A DNA stretch of 64,000 bases from Peribacillus frigoritolerans_B (GTDB taxonomy: Bacteria; Bacillota; Bacilli; Bacillales; DSM-1321): the NCBI RefSeq assembly GCF_044762665.1, contig NZ_JBIWES010000001.1:372001-436000 (forward strand), read 5' to 3'. A program made the position numbers and the translations under genes. This document shows, piece by piece, positions 8,991 through 18,298 of this stretch. Under the pieces are notes generated by a model that was not told the DNA's origin, did no database searches, and was given only the letters and a program-made list of their open reading frames with translations. Numbering within the stretch: the first letter of the stretch is position 1; each line of letters opens with the position of its first letter.

Positions 8991-10067
8991 GCTTGGGGGT
9001 GATTGTTCTTCTTTGGCAGCCTCGGCAGCAGCCTTCTTCTTCTGTTCGATTTCTTCGATTCTCATCACCATATATTCAATATTTTTCAAAGTCCAAAATT
9101 GCCGCTGCAGTTGAGTAACATTATCAAGCTCTGAACGATGGCCCCTGCCATCGGAATAACCCTTCACTAATTCCAAAGCTGATCCAGGGAATGCCAGATA
9201 ACTTTGCATGAGCAGCAATTCTTCTTCTTTCAACGGAAAATAACGAAAATAGTTATATAGCCAGTCAACACAGTCATCGCATTGGACAGGATAGGTCCTG
9301 GCCGATTTAACGAGAAATGGCAGTAAATCGAAATGCGGCGGAGCCGTATTCGAATTCTCAAAATTGATGAAATAGCCATATCCCCGCTCATCATAAACGA
9401 AATGCTTCAAAGAAACCTTTCCGTGCGTTACCACGGTTCGAACCTTTTCACTATCCTTCGTTTTTTCATACCAGGTTTCAAACTTCTTGATCGAGTACTT
9501 CAGCGCCTGTGAAATATCAGTGTAGAAAGAACAAACCGTCAGTTCGAATGGAGACATATACCACTTCTTTTCACAGCTGACAATATACTCATCCATAAAG
9601 TCCTTTTCGTTATTCCAGGCATCAAGCGTCCGCTCATAATGGGCTTCCCGTTCCTCAATATCCACTTGTATTTCCTTAACGGAAAGTGTATGCATCCGAG
9701 CAAGCTCCCTGAACATTTGCTTATGCTTTTCATCGCGCTCCCCGTCCCTTTCATCATTGAGCCAGGGCATCAGATAATACAAACGTCCATTATGAAGAAC
9801 GGCGTAACGCTGATCCATCGTTTGATAAATGGGGACGATTCGATTATAGCCGCGATGGTACAGTTTTTGAACATTTTTGATAAAATCAATGCCGTTCTGC
9901 GGTAACATGGATTTCAAGGCAAATGTACCGCGATCACTGTATACTTTTTTTACACGTCCGAAGTCCTCAATATATTGTACATACATGGCATATTCCTTCA
10001 ATACGGTCTCCGTGTCCCGATCCCGATTGGCAGGCTGCTGATTCTCGTTTTCCCTCACGAGACTCAC
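8988..10067 (-). CDS. ysxE: Spore coat protein YsxE (CotS / kinase-like fold)
   Basis: YsxE belongs to the CotS/YutH/YsxE group of spore-coat proteins with an aminoglycoside-phosphotransferase-like fold. Visible family features are THGKVSLKHFVYDE (a kinase-like catalytic-loop remnant, about 216-229), GYFINFENSNTAPPHFDLLPFL (the DFD-like region) and a charged, Ala/Lys-rich C-terminus (IEQKKKAAAEAAKEEQ). The start is GTG at 10067 with a weak ribosome site, and an in-frame GTG a few codons later is possible. It follows spoVID, as in B. subtilis. The name rests on family resemblance and synteny. Confidence 0.88.
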   Translation of the reverse strand: MSLVRENENQQPANRDRDTETVLKEYAMYVQYIEDFGRVKKVYSDRGTFALKSMLPQNGIDFIKNVQKLYHRGYNRIVPIYQTMDQRYAVLHNGRLYYLMPWLNDERDGERDEKHKQMFRELARMHTLSVKEIQVDIEEREAHYERTLDAWNNEKDFMDEYIVSCEKKWYMSPFELTVCSFYTDISQALKYSIKKFETWYEKTKDSEKVRTVVTHGKVSLKHFVYDERGYGYFINFENSNTAPPHFDLLPFLVKSARTYPVQCDDCVDWLYNYFRYFPLKEEELLLMQSYLAFPGSALELVKGYSDGRGHRSELDNVTQLQRQFWTLKNIEYMVMRIEEIEQKKKAAAEAAKEEQSPPS

Positions 10068-10111
10068 TCACTTTCTCTAAAAAAACTAAACAATCCGATT
10101 CCTCTAGCATT

Positions 10112-10152
10112 TAAAAAACAGGAGCAGAGCATACGCCCTGCTCTCTGTCCTG
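10112..10152 (-). terminator. Terminator downstream of spoVID
   Basis: An imperfect long stem (CAGGACAGAGAGCAG / CTCTGCTCCTG) is followed by TTTTTT on the minus strand. It separates spoVID from ysxE. Confidence 0.75.
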
Positions 10153-10153
10153 A

Positions 10154-11566
10154 TCAATTCTTATACGCAACCGCCTTCGGTATATAAATGACTTGCCCTT
10201 CATGGACGTTCTGATTCGACTCCAATTCATTGCTGAAAAGTATCGATTGAACCGTAACATCATATCGTTGAGCCAAGTCATCAAGCGTTTCCCCTTGCTG
10301 AACAATGCAAACCTTCATCCTTACCAGTTCTTCTTCTTGTTTCCGTCCGAATAAATCCATGATGGAAAGCTGCTTTTCATCATGATCGGCCGTTTCTTTT
10401 TCATCACGTTCCGCTGCTTGTTTCCTGCCTTTGAAATTCTTACCCTCCTTAGCTGGAGGCGCAGGTCTTTCCCTCTTTTTGAATAGATCGCTTATGGACG
10501 AATTGGATTCCTCTTCCTGCTCCACCTTCACATTCTCATTAAGGATAGGACCCGCTGTAACGGCATCTTCTTCCTGCCGGATGACATCCTCGGTTTCTAA
10601 ATTTGAAACTGGGCTACTTTGATGTTTGGTTGCTTGACCTGGCTCTTCTACTACTTCTTCTTCTATAAATGTCACTCTAGGAATCTCCGTCTTCTCCGTG
10701 GAATCCTGCCTGCTTGGTTCTTCCTCCAATTTCGCCTCTCCCATGAAAGGGACCTTTTCCGTGGAGTCAGGCGGATCACCAATTACATCTTCCTCTACAG
10801 CTTCAGCTTCTTCCTGTCTATGCACTTCCGTTTCCCATTCCTCCTCTTCAGGATATGGTGAAACGGGAATTTCAAAAACGGGAGCATTATGCTGATCGCT
10901 TAAATAAATAGGTTCTTCTTCTTCTTCTTCGTTTGCTTCAGAAACCCGTTTTGCCTCTGCAGAAAAAGGCGCGTATAACTCTTCTTCCTCCTCATCACGG
11001 AAAACAGGCTGAAAATCCGGGATTGGCGGCACTGCAGCTGCATAAGGAATATATGACTCATTTTCCCCATCCGTTTCTTCCTGATCCTCCGTTTCCCCAA
11101 CTTCCTGTTCAGTATCGAACCTTTCTTCCACATATGAATCATTATAGATTCCGGTTATCAAAAGGTCCGCCTGCAATTTCAAGCAGTTATGCTCTGGCAT
11201 GGCATAATCAAAGCTTTGAATCGAGACATCGACCTCATCCAAAGAGGCAATCCGATTATTCGGAATCGTTATATCAACCGGAAAACGGTGTGTGAACTCA
11301 TTAAGTCCATTGAGATGCCTCTCGACCTTTTGAACCGCTTTTGGCAAAAAGGTCTGAGAAAACTCCTCTTCTTCACCATTTTGCGAGTCTTTGTATTCAC
11401 CGCTTAAATCCAACGAGCCTCGTATAAAAACATATTGATCACTTTCTTGAATCGACACATTTGGATCAAGGGAAATCGAATATAGCTCAGCCACTTCCTG
11501 TCCCTTCTGGAACCAAACGGATTCCTCTAAAGAAAATCGTAAATACGATTCATTTTCTTGCGACAA
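10154..11566 (-). CDS. spoVID: Spore coat assembly protein SpoVID
   Basis: SpoVID coats the forespore surface and recruits SafA and other inner-coat proteins during encasement. The N-terminal region (LRFSLEESVWFQKGQEVAEL...) is the conserved SpoVID domain. The middle third is long, acidic and low in complexity (runs of Glu, Pro, Ser/Thr). The C-terminus is a LysM domain (VQQGETLDDLAQRYDVTVQSI, about 425-466). I place the start at a TTG at 11566: AAAGGAGG lies 7 nt upstream, and that ribosome site would sit inside the gene if the ATG at 11590 were used. The result is about 470 residues, shorter than the roughly 575 I recall for B. subtilis, with the difference in the acidic linker. Confidence 0.92.
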   Translation of the reverse strand: MSQENESYLRFSLEESVWFQKGQEVAELYSISLDPNVSIQESDQYVFIRGSLDLSGEYKDSQNGEEEEFSQTFLPKAVQKVERHLNGLNEFTHRFPVDITIPNNRIASLDEVDVSIQSFDYAMPEHNCLKLQADLLITGIYNDSYVEERFDTEQEVGETEDQEETDGENESYIPYAAAVPPIPDFQPVFRDEEEEELYAPFSAEAKRVSEANEEEEEEPIYLSDQHNAPVFEIPVSPYPEEEEWETEVHRQEEAEAVEEDVIGDPPDSTEKVPFMGEAKLEEEPSRQDSTEKTEIPRVTFIEEEVVEEPGQATKHQSSPVSNLETEDVIRQEEDAVTAGPILNENVKVEQEEESNSSISDLFKKRERPAPPAKEGKNFKGRKQAAERDEKETADHDEKQLSIMDLFGRKQEEELVRMKVCIVQQGETLDDLAQRYDVTVQSILFSNELESNQNVHEGQVIYIPKAVAYKN

Positions 11567-11760
11567 GACAACTCCTCCTTTCAGCTTCATGAAACGGTAC
11601 CTATACCAATATCAATCTATGAAGGAAGGAAGCTGTTTATTCCTTAATTTAGTTTGCAACACTCCTTAGACATTCCCTGAACTTTTTAAAAGAAGGAGAT
11701 TCAATTTTCAGTCTAAAATTAAGCTGGATTGCATCAACCGGCTTCGACATGAAGCCATTT

Positions 11761-11901
11761 AATCGGCCTGCCGTCCTATTAAATCCACTTCAGCCTATTA
11801 ATTCTGCTTTCTACCAATTATATCGATCTACCCCTAATTAATTCATTCTTCTACCAATCAATTCGGCCGTCAACGCGTTTGATTCGGTTCTTCCACGTAC
11901 T
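11761..11901. repeat. Degenerate tandem array, about 7 units of 19-21 bp
   Basis: Seven successive units begin at 11761, 11781, 11800, 11820, 11840, 11860 and 11881. Most start AATTC or AAT(C/T)C and carry a pyrimidine-rich middle (e.g. GGCC, CTTCTACC) before ending ATT or AATT. Example unit: AATTCTGCTTTCTACCAATT. An eighth partial unit (GATTGAATTC) follows. It lies in the 418-bp gap between spoVID and hemL; no gene is seen in that gap. Confidence 0.6.
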
Positions 11902-11911
11902 GATTGAATTC

Positions 11912-11963
11912 AAAAAAACTGGCTACCTTTCTCCAAAAGTTTTCGGAAAAATGGTAGCCAGTT
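11912..11963 (-). terminator. Terminator of the hemAXCDBL operon
   Basis: An 11-bp stem (AACTGGCTACC / GGTAGCCAGTT) with a long loop is followed by a run of T on the minus strand, just past hemL. Confidence 0.85.
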
Positions 11964-12009
11964 CAAATTTATCAATATCGAATTTCGCGGTAGCTCATGA
12001 AGCCTTGAA

Positions 12010-13299
12010 TCATTTTTTTAATTTGGCAAAAGCCTGTTCTGCAGCTGCAATGGTTTTTTCGATATCTTCATCACTATGTGCAGTGGAAAGGAATAACCCT
12101 TCAAACTGTGACGGCGGCAAGTAGATGCCTTGATTCGCCATTTCCCTATAGTAGGAAGCAAAGAACTCTAAATCGGATGTTTTTGCTGTATCATAGTTTA
12201 CGACATCTTCATTAGTAAAGAAAAGTCCAATCATGGAACCGGCACGGTTGAATGTATGGGGAACTCCGTACTTTTCCGCTGCTGCTCCAATTCCTTTTTC
12301 GAGCATATCCCCTTTTCGGGTGAACTCATCATAAGATTCTGGAGTCAATTGGCTCAGCGTTTCAAGGCCGGCCGTCATGGCAAGAGGGTTACCTGACAAT
12401 GTTCCTGCCTGATAGATTGTCCCGCTCGGGGCAATTTGTTCCATGAATTCGCGCTTGCCTCCGAATGCTCCTACTGGCAAACCGCCGCCAATTACTTTCC
12501 CAAGGCAGGTCAGGTCAGGTACGATTCCAAAATAGCCTTGTGCACAATTATAGCCGACACGGAACCCTGTCATAACTTCGTCAAAGATCAATAGAGCCCC
12601 GTATTGCGTCGTCACTTCACGTAAGCCTTCGAGGAAGCCAGGTTGTGGCGGAACCACGCCCATGTTCCCTGCAACAGGTTCTACGATGATACAGGCGATA
12701 TCTTCGCCAAATTGTTCAAACGCATATTTGGTTGCAGCAAGATCATTATATGCTACGGTAATCGTATTTTTTGCAATGCCTTCCGGTACTCCAGGGCTAT
12801 CCGGTAAACCTAATGTTGCAACACCGGAACCCGCTTTGATCAGCAATGAATCGCCATGGCCATGATAGGAACCTTCGAATTTCAGGATTTTATCACGGCC
12901 TGTAATGCCTCGTGCCAGCCTTAGCGCACTCATCGTCGCTTCGGTTCCTGAAGATACCATCCGGATCATTTCAATCGAAGGCACCCGTTCAATGACCAGC
13001 TTGGCCAGTTCATTCTCAATCAGCGTAGAGGTTCCAAAGCTTGTACCTGACTCCGCTACTTTTTTCAATGATTCCACGACACGGTCATTCGTGTGACCCA
13101 GGATGAGCGGTCCCCATGAAAGAACATAGTCGATATATTCATTTCCATCGATATCATACATTTTTGAGCCTTTTCCACGCTCCATGAAAATGGGATCCAT
13201 GTCCACAGATTTGAAGGCACGTACCGGGCTGTTCACGCCGCCTGGCATCAAATTTTTTGCTTCGGCAAACGCTTTTTTCGATTTTTCATATGACCGCAT
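12010..13299 (-). CDS. hemL: Glutamate-1-semialdehyde 2,1-aminomutase
   Basis: HemL converts glutamate-1-semialdehyde to 5-aminolevulinate with pyridoxal phosphate, the second step of the C5 haem pathway. The 429 residues are standard. Conserved pieces include GGVNSPVRAFKSV near the start, SGTEATMSALRLARG (PLP phosphate region), IFDEVMTGFRVG and GKVIGGGLPVGAFGG, which holds the PLP lysine near residue 268. GGGG lies before the ATG. It is the last gene of the hem operon. Confidence 0.98.
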   Translation of the reverse strand: MRSYEKSKKAFAEAKNLMPGGVNSPVRAFKSVDMDPIFMERGKGSKMYDIDGNEYIDYVLSWGPLILGHTNDRVVESLKKVAESGTSFGTSTLIENELAKLVIERVPSIEMIRMVSSGTEATMSALRLARGITGRDKILKFEGSYHGHGDSLLIKAGSGVATLGLPDSPGVPEGIAKNTITVAYNDLAATKYAFEQFGEDIACIIVEPVAGNMGVVPPQPGFLEGLREVTTQYGALLIFDEVMTGFRVGYNCAQGYFGIVPDLTCLGKVIGGGLPVGAFGGKREFMEQIAPSGTIYQAGTLSGNPLAMTAGLETLSQLTPESYDEFTRKGDMLEKGIGAAAEKYGVPHTFNRAGSMIGLFFTNEDVVNYDTAKTSDLEFFASYYREMANQGIYLPPSQFEGLFLSTAHSDEDIEKTIAAAEQAFAKLKK

Positions 13300-13337
13300 G
13301 ATTCAATCCCCTTTTCAATTACAGGTTATATTTTATA

Positions 13338-14330
13338 TCATTGATTATCTTCGTTTATCCAGCGTGCTACCTCTTTTGAAAAATACGTAATGATCAAGTC
13401 GGAACCTGCGCGTTTCAAGCCTGTCAGCATTTCCATCACTATCGCTTTTTCATCAATCCAGCCATTTTGGGCAGCAGCCTTGACCATTGAATATTCACCG
13501 CTGACATTATAGGAAACAATAGGAAGATTAAAGTTATTCTTAACGTCCCTGATGATGTCCATGTAGGAAAGGGCTGGTTTCACGATTAGGAAGTCCGCAC
13601 CTTCAGCAACATCGGATTCAGCTTCACGAAACGCTTCAAGGCGATTGGCGGGATCCATCTGGTAAGTTTTCCTGTCGCCAAATTGCGGCGCACCATTCGC
13701 AGCATCACGGAATGGGCCGTAAAAAGCCGAAGCATATTTCACCGCATAGGACATGATCGGAATATCTTCATAACCCGCTTCATCCAGACCTGCACGGATG
13801 GCCGCAACGAAACCGTCCATCATATTGGAAGGCGCAATGATATCTGCGCCGGCCTCTGCCTGGCTGATTGCCGTTTTGGCAAGAAGGTCAAGAGAAGCGT
13901 CATTGAGGATTTTTTCCCCTTCAACGACCCCGCAATGGCCATGGCTTGTATACTCACACAGGCAGGTATCCGCTATGACAATAACTTCAGGATATTGTTT
14001 TTTAATAAAGCGGGTTGCCTCTTGCACAAGCCCGTTGTGATGGAATGCCCCTGTTCCCTGTTCGTCTTTATCATGATCAAAAGGGACACCGAATAAAATG
14101 ACTGATTGAATGCCCAGACTCACGACTTCATCCATTTCGGCCCCCAGATTATCCATGGATAGCTGATAGATACCTGGCATGGAGTTGATTTCATTTTTCA
14201 CATTTTCCCCGTCGATGACGAAGATCGGATAAATCAAATCCTCTTTATGCAATTGTGTTTCACGGACTAAAGCCCTCATGCCAGCACTTGCACGCAAGCG
14301 ACGGTGGCGATTGAATGGAATGTTTTTCAT
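13338..14330 (-). CDS. hemB: Porphobilinogen synthase (5-aminolevulinate dehydratase)
   Basis: HemB condenses two 5-aminolevulinate molecules into porphobilinogen. The 330 residues include the metal-site segment DTCLCEYTSHGHCG (about 120-133), whose cysteines mark a zinc-type enzyme. Active-site lysine regions are visible in MSYAVKYASAFYGPFRDA and DFLIVKPALSYMDI. Its ATG overlaps the hemD stop by 4 nt (ATGA), so the two are translationally coupled. Confidence 0.98.
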   Translation of the reverse strand: MKNIPFNRHRRLRASAGMRALVRETQLHKEDLIYPIFVIDGENVKNEINSMPGIYQLSMDNLGAEMDEVVSLGIQSVILFGVPFDHDKDEQGTGAFHHNGLVQEATRFIKKQYPEVIVIADTCLCEYTSHGHCGVVEGEKILNDASLDLLAKTAISQAEAGADIIAPSNMMDGFVAAIRAGLDEAGYEDIPIMSYAVKYASAFYGPFRDAANGAPQFGDRKTYQMDPANRLEAFREAESDVAEGADFLIVKPALSYMDIIRDVKNNFNLPIVSYNVSGEYSMVKAAAQNGWIDEKAIVMEMLTGLKRAGSDLIITYFSKEVARWINEDNQ

Positions 14331-15124
14331 TTGAAAGTTCCTCCCTTTTTACTTCTTTTCAAGATGAAGCGTATTAACTCCGCAACCATGGCATCCGTCG
14401 TATAAACATCTGGACAGACATCTACGGATAGCCCATGTTTTTCAGCCGTTTTAGCGGCAATCGGCCCGATGCAAGCAATGATGATCCGGTCTATGTATGT
14501 ATCCAGTTCATGGCGTTTCATGATCTGTAAAAAATGATTGACCGTCGATGAACTCGTAAAGGTCATGATGTCGATTTCATGGTTCCTTATAAGCTGCACC
14601 AGTTTTTTTTCACTGCTTCGAGGAAGCACTGTATGATAAATAATCACTTCATCACAGGATGCACCGGCTTTCTTGATCGCTTCCGCAATAACCGCCCTTG
14701 CGAGATTTCCTTTTGCCAGCAACACGCGGGCCCCCGGATCAAGCAGGGTACTGAACTCCGCCACGAACCCTTCGGCAACAAATTGAGCTGGAACGAAATC
14801 CGCCTTAAATCCATGTCGTTTCAGGGCCGCTTCTGTTTTGGAGCCGATTACGGCTATTTTCGGAAGCTTCGAAGGCTGGTTTCCAAGAAGCTTAAAGAAG
14901 AAATCCACCCCATTTTGACTGGTCAGAATGATCCAGTCATATGTAAGCAACTCTTCAAACCGCTGTTGGACATCTTCCATATGATCAGGAAGAGTGAACT
15001 CAAGCAATGGCACAAGAAGCGGCGTTCCGCCATTTTTTTCGATCGATTCTTTTAAACCATCTGCCTGTCCTTTCCCTCTGGTGATTAATACCTGATAATC
15101 CTTAAGAGGTTGAACTGGATTCAT
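14327..15124 (-). CDS. hemD: Uroporphyrinogen-III synthase
   Basis: HemD closes and inverts ring D of hydroxymethylbilane to make uroporphyrinogen III. The family is weakly conserved; visible marks are VLITRGKGQADGL at the N-terminus, DWIILTSQNGVDFF, and DIMTFTSSSTVNHF with ACIGPIAAKTAEKHGL in the second domain. The length (265) fits. The start overlaps the hemC stop by one base (TAATG). Operon position between hemC and hemB supports the assignment. Confidence 0.94.
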   Translation of the reverse strand: MNPVQPLKDYQVLITRGKGQADGLKESIEKNGGTPLLVPLLEFTLPDHMEDVQQRFEELLTYDWIILTSQNGVDFFFKLLGNQPSKLPKIAVIGSKTEAALKRHGFKADFVPAQFVAEGFVAEFSTLLDPGARVLLAKGNLARAVIAEAIKKAGASCDEVIIYHTVLPRSSEKKLVQLIRNHEIDIMTFTSSSTVNHFLQIMKRHELDTYIDRIIIACIGPIAAKTAEKHGLSVDVCPDVYTTDAMVAELIRFILKRSKKGGTFK

Positions 15125-16056
15125 TACTGATCAAGCTCTTCTTTTACGCGATCGATCAATTCTTTACCGCCCATTTCGCTAATTTGTTTGGCAGCAGCAT
15201 GCCCAACCGCCTCGGGATCAGCACCCTCAACCATTTCTTTATATATCACCTTTCCATCCGGAGCAGCGACCAAAGCCGTCAAGGAAACGGATCCATTATC
15301 TTTTGCCACCGCAAATCCGGCAATCGGCACCTGGCATCCGCCTTCCATTTTATCCAAAAAGGCACGTTCCGCTTCAACCGTTCTTTTCGTTTTTTCACAG
15401 GTCAATTTCGCAAGTTCCGCCAGCAGTTCTTTGTCGTCTTCGCGGCATTCAATGGAAAGTGCTCCTTGTCCAACTGCCGGAATGCAAATGTCTTCATCTA
15501 AAAATTCCGTTACGATGTCCTGCTCCCATCCCATTCTTGATAGTCCGGCTGCTGCTAAAATGATAGCATCATAATCTTCCGTTTTCAGCTTATTCAGACG
15601 TGTATCGATATTACCGCGAATCCATTTAATTTCAAGGTCCGGCCTTCTAGCCAAAATTTGCGCGCCACGTCGCAGGCTGCTTGTACCTATGATGGAACCG
15701 GGCTTCAGTTCGGAAAGGGTTTCATGGTTCTTTGAAATCAAGGCATCCCGATGGTCCTCCCTCGGTGGTATGCAGCCTATCGTCAAGCCTGGAGGCAGCA
15801 CTGCCGGCATATCCTTCATACTATGTACTGCCATATCAATTTCTTTATCCAACATCGCTTGTTCGATTTCTTTAACGAATAAGCCCTTTCCGCCTACCTT
15901 GGAAAGTGTTACATCAAGGATTTGGTCACCCTTAGTGACAATTTCCTTCACCTCGAACTCGTATGGGACCCCAAGTTCTTTAAGTTGAGCGATAACCCAG
16001 TTCGTTTGGGTGATCGCTAATTTACTACGTCTAGAACCGACAATTATTTTTCTCAT
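15124..16056 (-). CDS. hemC: Hydroxymethylbilane synthase (porphobilinogen deaminase)
   Basis: HemC polymerises four porphobilinogens into hydroxymethylbilane on a covalent dipyrromethane cofactor. The 310-residue sequence shows IVGSRRSKLAITQTNWV at the start, HSMKDMPAVLPPGL, GTSSLRRGAQ, RGNIDTRLNKL and the cofactor-attachment cysteine in MEGGCQVPIAG (about Cys241). AGGAGG lies before the ATG. Confidence 0.98.
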   Translation of the reverse strand: MRKIIVGSRRSKLAITQTNWVIAQLKELGVPYEFEVKEIVTKGDQILDVTLSKVGGKGLFVKEIEQAMLDKEIDMAVHSMKDMPAVLPPGLTIGCIPPREDHRDALISKNHETLSELKPGSIIGTSSLRRGAQILARRPDLEIKWIRGNIDTRLNKLKTEDYDAIILAAAGLSRMGWEQDIVTEFLDEDICIPAVGQGALSIECREDDKELLAELAKLTCEKTKRTVEAERAFLDKMEGGCQVPIAGFAVAKDNGSVSLTALVAAPDGKVIYKEMVEGADPEAVGHAAAKQISEMGGKELIDRVKEELDQ

Positions 16057-16065
16057 AGTTTCCTC

Positions 16066-16896
16066 CTATGTATTCCAAAAGTGGAAGGTTGAAAGGCTTC
16101 CGAAAAGGAAAAAGTTAATTAACACAATCATGAAAGATCCAATATTCAGAAAGGCTAGCGTCCTTCCATACATTTGTTTCCGAATTTTCAAGTATAAAAA
16201 CACACTGTAAGCAATAAGCAAAATAAATGAGCCGATGATCTTCATGTCCAGCCAGGATACCCCCGGGACTTTTATATAAGCCCATTGAATCCCCAGGATA
16301 AGGGAGACCACTAATAATGGAACACCTATAACTGCGAGGACATAAGACATATGCTCAAGCTTTGTTAAATCGCCGAGTCGAAGCAGGCGTTTTCCCCACT
16401 TCTTCCGTTTCAATAAATCATATTGAATTAAGTATAAAAGTGAAAAAACGAAAGAAAGCGTGAATGCCCCATATGATAGGATGGCAAAAGTGATATGTAT
16501 GAGCAATAGCTCTGAAACCAGGCGCTGTGCAAGCACTTGAGATTCTATCTGAACAGGTGCAAAGGTATGGATGGCCATAACCATGAAACCTAATACATTC
16601 GTAAAAAAGACCGTAAAATCGACTCTTAGCAAGCGGTTAATGATTAAAGATAGCGATATGAGGACCCATGCATAAAAATATAAGCCTTCAAAAATCGTCA
16701 ATACCGGGAACCTTCCCGTTTTCAACACATACAGAAACAAAAAAATTGTTTGCAGTACCCAAACAATAGAAAGCAACCAGAAGGCGACCCTGTTCGCCTT
16801 CTGGTTATTATTAAGGAAATCAATAAAATATAAAAGCATACTGATGGCATACAACAAAACAGTGGCTTCATGCAATCTTGTCATTAGTAATTCCAT
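16066..16896 (-). CDS. hemX: HemX, membrane protein of the CcsA/ResC-like family
   Basis: HemX is an integral membrane protein that, in B. subtilis, lowers the cellular amount of HemA. The 276 residues contain about eight hydrophobic segments and belong to the cytochrome c assembly (CcsA/CcmC) fold. Histidines in the membrane segments (IHTFAP and IHITFAI) resemble haem-handling residues of that superfamily. It sits between hemA and hemC with short gaps, and GAGGTAGAT precedes the ATG. Confidence 0.92.
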   Translation of the reverse strand: MELLMTRLHEATVLLYAISMLLYFIDFLNNNQKANRVAFWLLSIVWVLQTIFLFLYVLKTGRFPVLTIFEGLYFYAWVLISLSLIINRLLRVDFTVFFTNVLGFMVMAIHTFAPVQIESQVLAQRLVSELLLIHITFAILSYGAFTLSFVFSLLYLIQYDLLKRKKWGKRLLRLGDLTKLEHMSYVLAVIGVPLLVVSLILGIQWAYIKVPGVSWLDMKIIGSFILLIAYSVFLYLKIRKQMYGRTLAFLNIGSFMIVLINFFLFGSLSTFHFWNT

Positions 16897-16906
16897 ATCT
16901 ACCTCA

Positions 16907-18253
16907 TTACTGGACAGGAACTGGATTCAATAGGGATGACTTGGAGCTGTTCCGTTCTTTTTCATCCGCAACCAGCTGGTCTTCAATCAATTCCTCTAAA
17001 TGGAAGATTTTCACGAAATTATTCAATTGCTCTTTTGCATTCGGCTCATCTGCCAGCTCTTTTGCATAAAGAATCGGATCTTTCAACAGTTGGTTGATGA
17101 TGCTTTTCGTATGCTTGTTCAGGACTTTTTTGTCACGTTCGCTTAAATGCGGAAGCTTTCTTTCGATGCTTTCCATCGTTTCCTTCTGTATTGATAGGGA
17201 TTTTTCCCGTAAAGAAGAAATGACGGGAACCACACCAAGCAAATTAATCCATTGGTTGAAGTCCACAATTTCTGATTCGATCATCAATTCTATTTTCTCG
17301 GCAGCTTTTTTACGTTCTTCGATATTGGCTTGCACGATCCCTTCAAGATCGTCAATGTCATACAAGAAGACATTTTCCAGCTCACCCAATGTTGGATCGA
17401 GGTCACGCGGCACTGCGATATCGACCATGAAAATAGGACGGCCTTTACGGAGCTTATTGACGAATGACATCATTTCTTTTGTTACAAGAAGATCTTTTGA
17501 TCCAGTTGAAGTAATCAGGATATCAGCATCCACTAAAGCGCATTGCAGCTCTTGAAGCTGTTTCGCCGTACCATTGAATCTCTCGGCCAGGTCGACCGCT
17601 TTCTGGAAGGTGCGATTAATGACTGTAATGCTGTCGGCGCCATTGCTATGCAGATTTTGAATGGCCAGCTCACCCATCTTACCGGCCCCAAGAATTAAGA
17701 CATTCTTGCCGTTCAGGCCACCAAAGATTTTTTTTGCAAGCTCGACTGCCGCATAGCTGACGGAAACGGCATTGGTATTGATTTCGGTTTCCGAATGAGC
17801 TTTTTTAGCTAATGTAAGGGCTTGCTTGAAGAGATGGTTAAAAACGGTGCCGATCGTATCTTCCTTCTGCCCTAACAAATAGCTTGAACGTACTTGTCCC
17901 AAAATCTGAGTTTCTCCCAGTATCATGGAATTCAAGCCGCAAGTAACAGAAAATAAATGCTCGGCAGCCCCATCGCCTTCATAAATGAACAGATATTTAG
18001 AAAATTCTTCTTTATCGATATTAAACCATTCCGAAAGGAATTCCTTAATATAATACCTGCTTGTATGGAGCTGGTCACCGACCGCATATATTTCCGTTCT
18101 GTTACATGTTGAAATAATAATATTTTCCAAGATGCTTTTTTTATTTTTAAGAGCTTTCATTGCCTCGGCAAGTTCGGCTTCGTTAAACGATAGTTTTTCC
18201 CGAATTTCTACAGGGGCAGTTTTGTAATTTATACCAACCGCTAGAATATGCAT
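16907..18253 (-). CDS. hemA: Glutamyl-tRNA reductase
   Basis: HemA reduces the glutamate on Glu-tRNA to glutamate-1-semialdehyde with NADPH, committing carbon to haem synthesis. From the chosen start the catalytic cysteine is Cys50 in ISTCNRTEIY. The NADPH domain carries GKNVLILGAGKMG, and the C-terminal helix-rich dimerisation domain follows. I prefer the ATG at 18253 (MHILAVG, as in B. subtilis) over the upstream TTG at 18274 or GTG at 18268: GGGGGTG is placed to serve only the ATG. It is the first gene of the hem operon. Confidence 0.97.
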   Translation of the reverse strand: MHILAVGINYKTAPVEIREKLSFNEAELAEAMKALKNKKSILENIIISTCNRTEIYAVGDQLHTSRYYIKEFLSEWFNIDKEEFSKYLFIYEGDGAAEHLFSVTCGLNSMILGETQILGQVRSSYLLGQKEDTIGTVFNHLFKQALTLAKKAHSETEINTNAVSVSYAAVELAKKIFGGLNGKNVLILGAGKMGELAIQNLHSNGADSITVINRTFQKAVDLAERFNGTAKQLQELQCALVDADILITSTGSKDLLVTKEMMSFVNKLRKGRPIFMVDIAVPRDLDPTLGELENVFLYDIDDLEGIVQANIEERKKAAEKIELMIESEIVDFNQWINLLGVVPVISSLREKSLSIQKETMESIERKLPHLSERDKKVLNKHTKSIINQLLKDPILYAKELADEPNAKEQLNNFVKIFHLEELIEDQLVADEKERNSSKSSLLNPVPVQ

Positions 18254-18292
18254 CCTTTTGTTTTGCACCCCCAAAATTTTTCATGTAAATTT

Positions 18293-18298
18293 ATTATA
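18293..18298 (-). promoter_or_regulatory. Candidate -10 element of the hem operon promoter
   Basis: The minus strand reads TGG-TATAAT 40 nt before the hemA ATG, an extended -10 form. No good -35 is at the right distance. The overlapping AT-rich sequence only poorly resembles a PerR box. Confidence 0.45.

Noticed and set aside
11761..11901. CRISPR array
   Set aside because: The units are only about 20 bp, all differ, and there is no constant repeat alternating with unique spacers and no cas gene.
14579..15055. Plus-strand ORF of 158 codons
   Set aside because: It is the complement of hemD, a well-supported gene, and shows no family features.
17094..17555. Plus-strand ORF of 153 codons
   Set aside because: It is antisense to hemA with no ribosome site.
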